Assembly (NCBI GenBank): GCA_031841125.1
Contig: CM063109.1
Location: 782,321-846,320 of the forward strand
From: Acanthococcus lagerstroemiae
Lineage: Eukaryota > Arthropoda > Insecta > Hemiptera > Eriococcidae
Reading direction: 5' to 3'
Length of the DNA: 64,000 bases
Shown here: one piece after another, positions 34,498-45,986 of the stretch
Position numbering within the stretch: position 1 is the first letter of the stretch
Layout of the letters: every line of letters starts with the position of its first letter
Notes under the pieces: generated by a model
Databases searched by the model: none
Told to the model about the DNA's origin: nothing
Seen by the model: the letters and a program-made list of their open reading frames with translations, nothing else
Translations under genes and position numbers: made by a program

Positions 34498-36290
34498 ATG
34501 GAACAAATCTCGTTTTTTGAAAATTTACGCGATTGTGAAAGTAGTGATGATTTAGAATATAAAGAACCAGAGTCTAAAAGGAGACGACAGGCAAATCATA
34601 TTTGGTTAAAAGATGCTACATTTGAATGCGCTGAAGAAGTTGAAAAACAGTTGATGCTGCTACAATTTGGAAAAAGTCATCCTCCAAGAATAGTGCCGTA
34701 GGTCATAAGGTTGATGAATATCGTTGTTCAGCTGAGATGTATAGGCGTACGGAGTGTCCAGCTGGAATATATTTGTTGTATCATTCGACGAGTAACTAGA
34801 TATTTACATACGTTTAAAAAACTGAATGCGATCACGATAATCACTCTGATAATCCTAGTAGAGGTTTGTCAGCTGAGATGAAAAATGTTATTAAAGAAAA
34901 GTTTGACGAAGGCATTATTTGTAAACCAAACTCAATCTTAGTTGTTAGGAAGAAGAATATCAATGAACCGCCGTTGAGATTATTGCGAGAGCAAGTTTAT
35001 GGCTCAACAACTTTTTCAGCGCATGAAGTAAGTCAATGGTGTGAAGCCAGGAGAAAATTCCTTTGGATGAAGGCGAGCCATTTATGCTAAATTTTAACGT
35101 GTATGCAGAATCGCCCAACCTAGGAGAACAAGATTTGAGAATTGTTCTATCTTCTAAGAGGTTGCTGGGTGTTGCGCAGAAGTCAGACATAATTCAAGCT
35201 GATGCTACCTACAAGTTAATGTGGCAGGGCTACCCCGTGTTAATAGTTGGTACAAGTGACGAAGACAGTTTTTCATTATTTCGCTGTAGCTGTTGGTAAA
35301 GGCGAATCGGGAGAAGATTTTGCTTTTCTCTTTAATGCAGTGCACAATTTCAATTTAGAATGGCAACCAACCGTGTTATTAGCAGACGCTTGTGAAGCTA
35401 TTGCTAAAGGCTTTAAACAAACTTTTGGAGTACTTCAGAAACGTTTAATGTGCTTCTTTCTCGTTTTAAAAACTTTGAAACAAATTTTTGAAGCCGCTCA
35501 CCAAGGGTGGTATATGTGTTGAACTGAAAGGTGATGTTCACACCCTACATCAGCAGATTGCTGAAGATGACGTGACATTTTCTGAGGGATCTGAACTGTT
35601 CTCGAAAAAATGGTCTACTTCACAAAATCAACAAGTTAAAGAATTTGTTCATCATTTTCAATCTCAGTGGCTTCTAAGAAATTTTAGTTGGGTACGAAGG
35701 AGCAGCACAGTGATTAAGAGTCAACCTACCTTCAGAAAAAGACTTCCTGTGGGGCAGTTCTTAAAATCAGTCATGGACCTTGTCACAAAGTGGTCGGCAG
35801 TTAGAAACCCACATTCGGTGAACGTTGTAAATTTTGCTACAGTCCCTACCATTTTTCTCTACAACAGCGGGACACGCACCTATCACTGGACTTTTGCAAA
35901 CAAGAAAATTCTTCAAAAACCTCACGAAGGATACACAATTTAATATACTACCTCGTCGACTGCAGCCTCTGAAATCAGTATTGAATCTTTGACTCAGTTC
36001 CAACTGTACAAGCACAATTGGAAAACTTTTGATGAGTTTGATGAGTTTAAAACCTATAAGTGCAGTATTTGGCCGATAATAATGAAATTTGAAGATTTAG
36101 ATAACTTCACTTGTACATGTCCTTAAAAGAAAAAATACAAAAGAACAGTTCATCTGTAATCCTGTTTTAAGCATGAGAATCAAGTTAAAATTGGTCAATG
36201 TACCACCCCGAGTGAAATCGGTCCCTCTTGGTCAGGAGAGGAAAATGGGTCGGCCTTGTAAAGCCAAACGAGCCTTTATCTATTGTACAG
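34498..36290 (+). pseudogene. MULE (MuDR-like) transposase pseudogene
   Basis: This is a dead cut-and-paste transposase. The N-terminal frame (34498) gives KRRRQANHIWLKD. From 34698 another frame gives VDEYRCSAEMYRRTECPAG and a CDHDNH motif. DIIQADATYKLMWQGYPVLI (about 35190) is the MULE catalytic entry with its first Asp. LLADACEAIAKGFKQTFG (about 35380) and RLMCFFL follow, with the usual His after MCxF replaced by Leu. Later blocks are RKRLPVGQFLKSVMDLVTKW (35740), FEDLDNFTCTC (36092, start of the SWIM zinc finger) and SVPLGQERKMGRPCKAKRA (36210). Frames change at least four times and stops intervene. MULEs are normally one continuous ORF. Confidence 0.87.
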
Positions 36291-37278
36291 TGACATTATC
36301 CTAATTTTCATTTATGACATTTTTTCATCTAAATATTCGTCGTTTGTTTAATATCTCATTTAAGTGGATTAATTTGTCGTTGTGGATACTAGTTATGATA
36401 CTGAAAGTTTATTTTTATCGTTCATTTTCTAAATAATTTGGTCATATTCCTACAGCTTGACTTATGTCTTCTCTGCTCATTATCATTTCTACTCATTCAA
36501 ATCTTTTAATGGTTCTGAAAAAATTGATTTATCGTGATTCACTGATTTCTCTGTCGTTAAAATCACCTATTTTGCCGTGCGAAAAATCACACCCTAGATA
36601 CTTTTTTTTTATAACTTTGATTTTTATGGAATTCCGACCAGTCTGAAAAGAGTGGATGCGGTTGAGACAACACGTTTGTTAATGAAAGGGATTGTTGCGG
36701 TGGTATGGGGTCAGGACCCTTTCTGATGTTGGAAGTTTCGAAATTCTTCACAAATTTGAAATAAAAAGAAGCACGTTTGGAAAAAATTTATGGCGCAAGC
36801 GGGTCGACTCGTAGTGACGGCCGTGACTATGTCGGTCGAGCAGTGTTGAACGATTTGTCGGTGTTTCCGAACGATTAAATTTTTTAAACAGTTGAACAGT
36901 AGTCTCGCGTGTTTCCTGTGCTAATAATAATAATAATAATAATAATGCGCTAATAGCGCTCTCCTCCTACTATGCGTTAGTGTTCGTATAATTAGGTATT
37001 AGGATAGAACACGGCAGGCCTTTCGTTCTGTATTATTTCGCTCTCGATCCGTGGCTGTCTGTTAGGTACCTTCTCCCAACCATACCTGGTGACAGGTTTC
37101 GTATACTCAAAGCTTTTTGATTTATCAACACAACTCTCGATCCATTTTTTATGACGATGCTTCCTGTTTCCCTTTTTACCCTCCCTTTTTTGTAGGAACC
37201 AAACTTACGCTCTAGAATTTATTCATATTTTCCTAGGTCACCTTTGTTAATTGATTTTCTTCTTTTTTGCTCCCGCAG
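36291..37278. other. Stretch between the MULE relic and the exon
   Basis: No gene supported. It contains the (AAT)n microsatellite at 36921-36946 and T/C-rich sequence leading into the splice acceptor at 37278. Confidence 0.4.
36921..36946. repeat. (AAT)n microsatellite
   Basis: About 8 AAT units, followed by GCGCTAATAGCGC, a short palindrome. Confidence 0.95.
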
Positions 37279-37360
37279 TTCTACAAATCGACCACGAATA
37301 TGGCTACCATGGTGTATACGATAATCGACCAATATCACGATTTGATGGATAACAAAAGTG
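37279..37360 (+). CDS. First coding exon, ELOVL-like fatty acid elongase
   Basis: A long pyrimidine tract ending TTTTGCTCCCGCAG (acceptor at 37277-37278) is followed by 21 bases of 5' UTR and ATG at 37300. The 20 codons read MATMVYTIIDQYHDLMDNKS, with one further base G before the donor GTAAGTG (37361, phase 1). Insect very-long-chain fatty acid elongases often start with a short helix followed by LMDNKSDPRV-like sequence. The phase-1 G would supply the Asp codon of that motif. ELOVLs are ER membrane enzymes that condense malonyl-CoA with acyl-CoA. Membrane segments and the HxxHH motif would lie in later exons, which I do not find in the window. That an exon is present is well supported; the family is a memory-based match over 20 residues. 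Confidence 0.5.
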
Positions 37361-39197
37361 GTAAGTGTAATTAAAATTTTTTCCTCGAAAAACATTTTTG
37401 GAAAGAGGCGTTCATAAACATTTTTGGGACGCGGCATGAATACTACGTAAGGGATTTTTGACTCGCGTTTTTTAATTCTGCTAGCAGAGTTGTCCCCGAT
37501 CGTTTTCTCGCGATTTTCTTTTAGTTTCCTTGGTGCAAATTGCGGCGATTGCGGAGACTCACCAATCTGATTTCCGTTTACGATTCAGAGTTTCGTGTCA
37601 GTAACGCTAATTATATTATCTAGGTACTTTACTAGTAAACTTCCCTTTTTATTTCTTTCATTTTCTTCGATCGAGCGTATTACGAAAGTTCCACTCACCT
37701 TGACCATTCTAGCTGGACTAGGGACGGAACAAGTAACCTTTCGGGTTAATGCACCCGAACTTTCTCATATTTAACCCTTTCAGACCCAGGAATGAACTAG
37801 GGGTGCTGCCCAAGTTATTCTTACAATTAATCGAGTAAATTAATATTATAAGGTAATATGATGCATCCTTGGTTGCCTAACTAGTGACAGTGAGTAGGAA
37901 AACAGCATTGATTGGATTTCTTTATTTTTTCCCCCCATTTTATTTCCTATTGAGATTTGAAAGTTGCGTTCAGGCCATCTACCATAGCCCATTAATAAAC
38001 ATAATTGGGTCACGGAAGAATGAGAATTTCTGTAGCAGTGAATATAAATAGCGAGCAGGGAGAAAAAAAACGGGATTTTTTGAAATGGGGAAACCTTGCA
38101 ACTGGGCTGACAAACTGAGGTTTTTAAATTACAGCAGCGATCTAAATTCTTGCACAAACGCTGAGACTACTGGACTCTGCAGGGGGCGTCAGAAACCGAA
38201 TTTTCATTTTCGTTATATATAAGTAGGAATTATCAAATACCGTCACTGAAATGTAGGACCCTGATGCAAATTTGAAGCTACGTATCCTTGCCCTTAGTTC
38301 CTACTCAGTTTTTACTGTCCAAGCTCCAAAACGAAGATTTTATGAAGAAATAGAGGCAGCATAGTACATTTACAGTGGCAACTATACCCTGTATGCACGT
38401 ATTCTATATTAGGGATACGTTAGCCAAAATAGACGACATGAAGTTCAGTTTTCTTTTCAATTCTTTCTCGGTGCCGTTGCAAACAGCCATTAGAGATGAG
38501 AAAAAATTATATGTTCAGAATGAAAAAATCTGAATAAGACTGCAGACATATTTTTTAGTCAAGGGGGGGGGGGGCTACGTAATATACAAGAGGCTACTAA
38601 ATTGAAGCACAATTATTCCTACAAATAATTTTCGAAATCGTTGCCTTATTTTTCATCAAACCTATTTGTGATACATGCAGTTGCCAAACCCGATAGAAAT
38701 ATACAACTTCTTCTTGAACTTTGACAGCAAATGAAACAAAAGAACTTTCGAATTATATACGGCGATGGAACGCCATAAGTTCTAGAATTCTTTTTGGACA
38801 GAGTTCTTCACAAGGGCTTCAAGTATATTGATTAAGAATTATGTATGAAAAGAAAATATCATTGTAGTGATCTTATTTTAGTTTTGGAGTAGGAAATCAC
38901 CATTGGAAAATATTGTTCGATTTATCAACCAGGTATAAAATTCAGGCGATTGGCATTGAAAACTCCTGCGTTGGTTATCTATTAAGAAGTGAATTTCTTA
39001 CAGCATCTGGAGGCCTAATGTACCACAGTGAGGCATTACAGATCGTGATACAAATTTTGAGTTCTTACTAGTAGGACTGAATGTGATATAGTAGAGTAGC
39101 CAACCTGTACAGCTACGTACCCCTCCCCTTCCTCTGCCTTGCCCGGAGCTATCGGACAGTCAGGGCATACGCCAACGGCTGCCAGTCCAGTACGGTC

Positions 39198-39410
39198 TCA
39201 GTACCATCCTCGAACTTCGTCCAGCCTGTATGGCTTGCACGCTATCACCAGGTCAACCTGTCTCTCTCCCACCGTGCTCCACAGGAGATCCTGGGCGACT
39301 GCACAGTGGTTCAGGTTGACCTGGAGGAGGGTGAGTGGCCTATTCAACGGCGTTGAATCGGCCGCCGCGGACTGCGACCTTCTCCTCCTTGGGCGCTCAC
39401 GTCCCGGCAT
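39198..39410 (-). pseudogene. LINE ORF2 start: endonuclease N-terminus
   Basis: LLQVNLNHCAVAQDLLWSTV and GERQVDLVIACKPYR are the first two motifs of the R1-clade apurinic-like endonuclease, which nicks the target. The catalytic Asn of NLNH is kept. The catalytic Glu of the usual SEPY is Lys here (CKPY). A stop follows RGWY. The frame differs from ORF1, as normal for this clade. Everything after about 100 codons is missing. Confidence 0.88.
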
Positions 39411-40844
39411 CCCCTGCCGCCCAGGACGTGCGCAGAGTCGCGCCCCTCTACCCGGCTACATAACGGGCACTTGGGGGGTTGCCGGCATTGCACGATCTTA
39501 TGGCCGGTCCCCCCACATCTGTAGCACACGTCGCCTATGCTGGCTGTTGCTGCGCATCTGTTGGCGACGTGTCCTACTTCTAGGTACTGGTAACACCGTG
39601 TCACCTGCCTCGTCTTCTCGAGCGAGCAGATCCTACAATTGCTTCACCCAAGCGCTACCTTCCCGCGCCCCAGCGTATCAAGGGCCGCTTGGATCGGCAA
39701 CTCGACCTTATACACCAGGGTGCCGCGCGCCATCTCTCCTTGCCTGATGACGCGCGCCTGGGGTAGCGCTGCTACTATCTCCTCCGGTGTCACTGACTGC
39801 TCCACATCAGTCACGAGCAGGGTGGTGCGGCGCTGCGGTCTTTGGATCTCCGCGTCTGCGCCCAGCACTTCGGTGAGCTTGCTGGCGAAGTTTTCGACAG
39901 CTGGCTCCTCTCCCTGGAGCTCCAGCAGCATGTCGCCGCCCTTGGTGTGCCGGCTCCCCGTCACTTGGACCCCGCACGCCTTTGGGTCAATTGCTGCCCG
40001 GGCCCTCCTGATTAAGGCCGCGTACTCCACCTCCGCTCTCTTCCGCGCAATGACTGCGGCAGTACGCGGCCTACTCTTCTTCAATATCTCCCGCTTACGG
40101 GCCTCCCTGCCTTTGGGTGGGGGTACGGGCCTGGGCGGGGCGGCTGACGTCTTCTTATCTTCCTGGGTTTTGGTGGTCCTTGGCTTCTTTCTGCGGACCA
40201 CCTCGGCCCATGTCGCAGCATCCGCATCGGTACGCTCCCCCCTTGGAGGCCGGTTCGCTGCGGAGCAGCGCCTGTTCCTGCTCCTTGGCCTCCCTCAGCT
40301 GTTCCAACAGCTTTTGGATGTGTTTGCTGTTGTGGGTGAGCGGCTGCGTCTTCTTTTTCGGTGCCGCCTTCGTTGTATTCTCTTGTTGCGGCTCCTTCTG
40401 TTGTTTCTTCTCTTCCTTCTTCTTCCTGCCGCAGCTCTGCCTTCAGCGCCTCCATCTCTTTCCTGTGTTGCGCGGCCATGAGTTTCATTCTTCCTTCCAA
40501 CTCCTCGATTCGTTGGTCGCGCAGCACTAATTCGTCCCGGAGGCGCTTGTTTTCCTTCCTCAGCGGACCCGCAAGCAGTTTCGGCGATTTTGATTTTTTC
40601 TTCTCGCCTGGCGCCGGCGTCGACATCTCCCGCTCTGACGACGTGGAGATGACTCGCCTCTTCTCCCTTTTCTTCTTCTCGCTTCTTCTTCTTCGCCTCC
40701 CGCCAGGAGGACTTGCGGTTCGGTAAGGTTGATCATCGAAATGTTTTGGGTTAGCGGTGTTTCGTTAGCCGGTAAGTCTGTCCGTTGCGGGGGGACGAAT
40801 GTGTCCACCCCGCTAACCGAGGCTTGTCGTATTTGTGCTGACAT
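39344..40844 (-). pseudogene. R1-clade LINE ORF1 (gag-like) pseudogene
   Basis: It encodes an RNA-binding nucleocapsid-type protein. The start frame (MSAQIRQASVSG) leads to a basic stretch, then a coiled coil (KENKRLRDELVLRDQRIEEL), then TWAEVVRRKKPR, a central domain, and three zinc motifs. The second knuckle CYRCGGTGHKIVQC is intact. The first, RCYQYLEVGHVANRC, has Tyr for its second Cys. The third reads CPLCSRVEGRDSAH. Lesions are a frame change near 40690, a one-base change in a six-C run near 40237-40242 and an in-frame TGA at 39644. ORF1 ends PIQRR, as in the copy at 51369. Confidence 0.9.
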
Positions 40845-42108
40845 TGAAAGGATAAGGGTTGCCTTTTAGGACTATGGCCAGCCTTCCGGCGCTGGTTTCC
40901 GGACGTGAACGGGTCGGCTGAAGTCGCCTTAAGCGTTACGATGCCTTCACGATACGTAACCCATCCACCAGCGCCTCGTCGTTGCGTGTTCTTGCGGTCC
41001 ATTACGACTGCAGCAGGGCCGCTTGGTCCCCCACTGCAAAAGGCTCCAGTCACGGCTTTGACCGGGTTTGTTCGAGTTTTCCTTCTCTCAACAAGGTTTT
41101 AATCTCGGAGTTTTCCTTCTCCTCCCAAGGTCCTCTCTACTCATAGGAGATCCTTGGTAGCCCGTTGCGCTGTACTACTTCCATTACAATACCTCCGCGC
41201 CGGTGCATCATAGGTACACGCATTTGCAAGCGTGGGGTAGCTGCCTCCCTTACTCGACGTTGAAGGTCGAGGCAAGCGCATCGACAATGGGTCGGCCCCC
41301 TCCTACCTCGGCAGCCGCCTAACGATGTTGCTTGGCTGGCACCCCAATCACCACGTGCAGGTGCTAGGTAGGAGTTGGCGAATGCAAATGGTAAGGGGTC
41401 ACGCTGGTGTGACGCAACGCTCTCCCTGGCTAGGGAAGAGTTAACCCACTACATTTGCCCATTTGAGGGGCGCATACAGGGTATAGTTGCCACTCTAAAT
41501 GTACTATGCTGCCTCTATTTCTTCATAAAATCTTCGTTTTGGGGACTACTGTAAATGGTTACCATAGTCTCATTGCTTGCACAGTAAAAACTGAGTAGGA
41601 ACTAAGGGCAGAGGATATGTAGCTTCACATTTCAGTGACGGTATTTGATAATTCCTACTTATATATAACGAAAATGAAAATTCGGTTTCTGACGCCCCCT
41701 GCAGAGTCCAGTACTCTCAGCGTTTGTGCAAGAATTTAGATCGCTGCTGTATTTCAAAAACCTCAGTTTGTCGGCCCAGTTGCAAGGTTTCCCCATTTCA
41801 AAAAATCCCGTTTTTTTCTCCCTGTTCGCTATTTATATTCACTGCTACAGAAATTCTCATTCTTCCGTGACCCAATTATGTTTATTAATGGGCTATGGTA
41901 GATGGCCTGAACGCAACTTTCAAATCTCAATAGGAAATAAAATGGGGGAAAAAATAAAGAAATCCAATCAATGCTGTTTTCCTACTCACTGTCACTAGTT
42001 AGGCAACCAAGGATGCATCATATTACCTTATAATATTAATTTACTCGATTAATTGTAAGAATAACTTGGGCAGCACCCCTCGTTCGTTCCTGGGACGGAG
42101 AGGGTTAA

Positions 42109-43975
42109 AGTCGAAAGCGCGATTTTCATGGAAAGAACTGCATTTGGACAGGACGATAAAAATTTTGAATTCGAAGGTCTGATCGGGATAAAAAATTACA
42201 TTTGGAAGTTGAAATGAAGTGTGCCAAACTCAGTTGAAAAAAAAAAGTAAGTTTTTTCATGGCCCAACACGAGTGAAGTTTTAAATGGAGCTTTACGCCT
42301 TAATTAACATGTTCATTCGATTATTACATAGTTATTTCCTTCTGAATACTAATCAATGAGCAGAATTAGCCTTCTTTATACGTCGAGGGGCAACGGTCGC
42401 TAAATTCGTTTCTTATGTCATTTTCATTGTAGCTCCTGTCCTAATGTTACCACAAATGGCTGTGACCAGTTGAAACAGGTATAGTAGCATATAACAGCTT
42501 CAGTTTCATGGTTAGTCTTTTTGGTGGTGGGAGGGGGAGCGTTATTTTATTTTTTTACATTAGCCCTATTTATAAATATAATATAGAATATTGAGGTCAA
42601 AGCTACTGTGGAACTACTGCAGTTACGTTCGAAAAGAGTCAAAAATGAAATAAGTGAAAAAAAAAACAACAACAAAAAAAACCGAACGATGATCCTGAAG
42701 CCGTTATATACTACATACTTTACCAAGTTAAGCAAGTCGCAGCCACGTGTGACAACATTAGGTTGGGTTTACAGACAGAATAATATCAAAAATTAATTCA
42801 GCTATCCACTAGGTGTGAATAAAACTAATTCGGCTCGTGATATTAAGATGAAAATGACTATTTATTCATTTAAAACTTCATTCACGTTGGGTCGTGGAGA
42901 AATTTTTATATTTTTCAACAAAATTTTGTTTATTCCAAGTTAGATCCATCATCGGTGATGGCTAATAATTATTATTGGTACTCGTATAGGAGAGCCGAGT
43001 TTCCAACTTTTCTCGTATGTCGAGTTGCCTGCTACAAATTTGTCCCTTTCGCGACTTTTCGCATCTCGAAAACAATTACTTATATTTAATTGGGGCCTAA
43101 CGTGGATATCGCAACTCGTTCTATTTCGAACCGGTGGCTAACTCCCTGAAAATTGAAATATTTCTATTCTAGTGAACAGATTTTTTCTACTTATCAGTTT
43201 AGAATTTCAGACTCTCCTCGTCCTCGTTGAAACCACCATATCGGTCAGATTGTTTCAAAATTTACTATCGCGTGTCCCAGTAACGATGACCCTCCCTTCA
43301 CCTCCCGGTACCCTGTTATTTTACACATTCAGTCCGGTGAGCATGTCCGAGCTTCCGGTATACAAGACGTGCTTATATACCCCATTACTGATAGCCATAC
43401 TCAGACCCATGCCGATCCCACTCGTTTGAATTAGCACCTTATAGGAGTAGTACTTATGTATCTTGGAAACTTTTGAAAGTGTTTCTAGTTTCTCATTAAC
43501 TCGTTACATTGTGAATAAAAGATAAAATGTATGTACAGAACCAGTTTTACGAGAGAATGATTGATGACGCGAATTTGCGCGTTCAGACATTTTATTTTAC
43601 CTGATTTGCTTCCTAATAATGCGCCGCAAATGAGCGCGTGATATATTTGAGATCAGGAAACATGATATACCTACTCGTACTTTTTACCGAAATGTAGTTC
43701 GTATTGGTAAGTCTCAAGGGGAAAAAAAATTACTCGAATGTAGAAGGTCGATGCCGGTTTCAAAAATTGTGTAAAAAATGGTTCTGACAACAAATGATGA
43801 AAAATTTACCAGCTTGATAAGACTCACTGGTTTACGGTTGTATCATAACGAGTATAAGAAAGGTCTTATCCGATTAAGATGTATGAAAAAGTTAAAAACG
43901 ACTGAATTTTCTTTTTAATTAAAAAGTTCGGGAATGCAGCTCGAAGAGTGGTTTCAACAATTTAATTTTGTATGT
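42109..43975. other. Unassigned stretch
   Basis: No gene supported. AT-rich sequence with short A/T runs near 42240 and 42655. Confidence 0.35.
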
Positions 43976-44165
43976 GCCGTATTGTATTGTAGGCGTAGTG
44001 TGGTATGGTATGGTTTAGTTTGGTGTAGTGTGATGTGTAGGTAGGATGTGGTGTGTGGTATGGTGTGGTGGTGTGTAGTGAATTATGTGATGCAACATAG
44101 TACTGTATGCCGTACCATGTAGTGTGGTGAGGTGTGATATATGTGGTGTGAAGTAGGGTAGTCCA
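43976..44165 (+). repeat. GT-rich low-complexity tract
   Basis: About 190 bp of irregular GTGTGGTATGGT-type sequence (TGTGGT, TATGGT, TGTAGTG units) with strong strand asymmetry. The G-rich strand is the plus strand. Confidence 0.8.
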
Positions 44166-45820
44166 ACTAAGTACTGTAACACGGGGTAACGTTACTCACC
44201 TTTTTCTGTACTTACAAGTTTGACGCACTTTGCAGACCGTATAAATTGGATTATATAACCGGGATACTTTTTGTAATTTTGATTGGCCATTGCCGAGTAC
44301 ATTCCCCAAAATATTGTGACCACCCCGCCCAAAAATTTTTCCCCTGAAATATGAAATATGTGTGCCAAATAGTACCACAACGAGGTGACATTGCACTTGT
44401 TCATGGATGAACAGGGAAGGAAGTTGTAAATGTAGTGTTGTCTATTAAATGTGCCAAGTAACCCCGAATTGATATACTATGTATACAGATGTATACATTA
44501 AAACAACAACAACGAATGTCAACTATAAGAACCATACTCTCTTTATTCCAAAATCATAAGAAAAAAAAGAGACTTTTTTTTGGAAGGCTGACGCTGTAAT
44601 ACACGAACGTATGTCCTGAGTGTCTCTGAAATGCGTAATCATCTGATTTGTACTTGTTCTTTGCTAGCAAACCGACAGAAGATCGAAACTGATCAGATCA
44701 CTCACCAGCTTCAAAAATGAATAAAGCATTCTGTGCAAATTCACCCCTCCACTTTTTTTTTTTGTTGAGCCGGCTACGAGTAGCGCCGAGCCTATTACAA
44801 TCGCTATTTTTCTCTTTGTAGAACTTTTTTATTCTCTATGATCTGACAGTTCAGTTCAATAGCGCGTCATTTCAGATGCGTGGTTTTCGGTAGTGTTCAT
44901 TGATCTGAGTCATAGTTCAGTTCAGTGACGCCTTATTCTCGAGAAATCATTTGGTTGAAAATAAAATCAATTACAAGCAACAATTTTGATTTTACGGTTG
45001 GCAACGAGCCTTTCTGGCAATTTCCTCTTCGTTTTTTCCTCTTCTTCTGTAGTGCTCATTTATCTTGATCTTCATTACTGTGCGAGCGTCATTTTCAATG
45101 TATAGCGCCAAGGAGAAATAATGATAAGGCACAATTTCGATTTTATTCTTATTCTTCGGTTGTTGCACTGTTATTGTTGAAGACTAAAAAGATTTTGAAA
45201 ATTGAGGAAACCCTCCACTGGATTCAAAAGTTAAGCTGCTGCTTGCTAATGTATAAAATGGGTTCTCAGTTCGATAAGTGTACAGTTCATTTGAATCGAG
45301 CCATATTTCTGTGGGACTCTTTATCAGTAAATTTTCTGAGGAATAATGTGTTGTGAATTGTCTCATTAATAATATGATAAAGGCTTTAATGGTGATTTTG
45401 GTATTCTGTGTCAGGTTTCGATCAGTGAAGCCTCAGTGTCCTGTCTGTCTTCACCTGAAGAGGAAATAACGTTGTTCCCCTTTGTGGCGATTGTGGGAAT
45501 GTGCGATAGGGCAAATGAACAAGTAGCAAAGAAGCAAGTAGCAAATGAACAATTGGCTAGTGAACAAGTACAGGATAAAACCTTACTACATGATATACAG
45601 AGAGTTTGTGAATGTAGATCAGAATGCTACAAGTAGATTCATATATATTACAAGAAGCATTGAGGAGAAATACTACAACAGACTCCAAATTTATCTAGCA
45701 AAAGCGTGAGTATAAAAGCGAATCAAAATCAAATTTCGGAGCCTGCTATTGAATATCGCGAGGATATTAAAAAGGGACCTACAATTGTATGTCTATATGA
45801 GTTGCGATTGTATGTATAAG
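44166..45820. other. Unassigned stretch with loose direct repeats
   Basis: Near 44800-45120 the pattern GTAG-TGTTCATTGATCTGA, AGTTCAGTTCAGT and GCGTCATTTT recurs three times in degenerate form. Otherwise no gene or RNA is recognised. It includes the 15-bp tandem at 45511-45570. Confidence 0.35.
45511..45570 (+). repeat. 15-bp tandem repeat (4 units)
   Basis: Four 15-base units: GCAAATGAACAAGTA, GCAAAGAAGCAAGTA, GCAAATGAACAATTG, GCTAGTGAACAAGTA. The unit length is a multiple of three and sits in an open frame of about 66 codons (45436-45636). It would encode repeats of the form ANEQV. No family is recognised and the frame lacks a supported start or splice site. Confidence 0.7.
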
Positions 45821-45986
45821 TAGAGAACCTATAAACACAAGTACGCGCATACGCCATTTTGGATCCAACCGTGCTCGTGGATGCCGAATCCGACTGTGTG
45901 GAGCGTACCGCGTAGTGAATTCGGCATCGACAAGCGCGGTTGGTTCCAAAATGGCGTATGCGCGTACTCGTGTTTACAGTGCTTTA
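45821..45986. mobile_element. MITE family H, copy 2
   Basis: The left end TAGAGAACCTATAAACAC is the inverse of the right end GTGTTTACAGTGCTTTA. The arms run on through GTACGCGCATACGCCATTTT and continue with mismatches to a centre near 45905. The flanks GTATAAG and GTATAAA are a likely 7-8 bp target duplication. Same family as 21766-21933. The minus-strand ORF over it is a by-product. Confidence 0.87.

Larger units (their letters stand above)
39107..41430 (-). mobile_element. R1-clade LINE, 5' half (5' UTR, ORF1, start of ORF2)
   Basis: Minus strand, from about 41430: a 5' UTR of about 590 bp, gag-like ORF1 (about 40844-39344) and the first residues of the endonuclease ORF2 (about 39410-39198). 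It then breaks off at 39107 in GTAGCTGTACAG, which is continuous in the LINE at 51369-52913. Loss of the 3' rather than the 5' part is the reverse of normal LINE truncation and implies a later deletion or rearrangement. Base composition is clearly more GC-rich than the surroundings. Confidence 0.88.
37775..42104. mobile_element. TTAA-flanked element with arms of about 630 bp
   Basis: The left end starts CCCTTTCAGACCCAGGAA after TTAA (37771-37774). The right end is its inverse (TTCCTGGGACGGAGAGGG) before TTAA (42105-42108). The arms 37775-38398 and 41472-42104 remain closely complementary over their full length, for example AATCGAGTAAATTAATATTA and TGATGCATCCTTGGTTGCC. A TIR starting CCC after TTAA is the piggyBac pattern. 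The middle has no transposase. Most of it is an R1 LINE 5' half (39107-41430). ORFs at 37846-38157 and 41726-41998 are the two arms read in mirror image and are not genes. Confidence 0.88.

Noticed and set aside
37846..38157. Minus-strand frame of 103 codons mirrored by 41726-41998 (plus)
   Set aside because: They are the two arms of one inverted repeat, and the frames differ by indels. It is terminal-repeat sequence, not a gene pair.
39139..39747. Plus-strand open frame of 202 codons, and another at 39639-40481 (280 codons)
   Set aside because: They are the reverse strand of the GC-rich LINE ORF1/ORF2 region, which has clear zinc-knuckle and endonuclease motifs on the minus strand.
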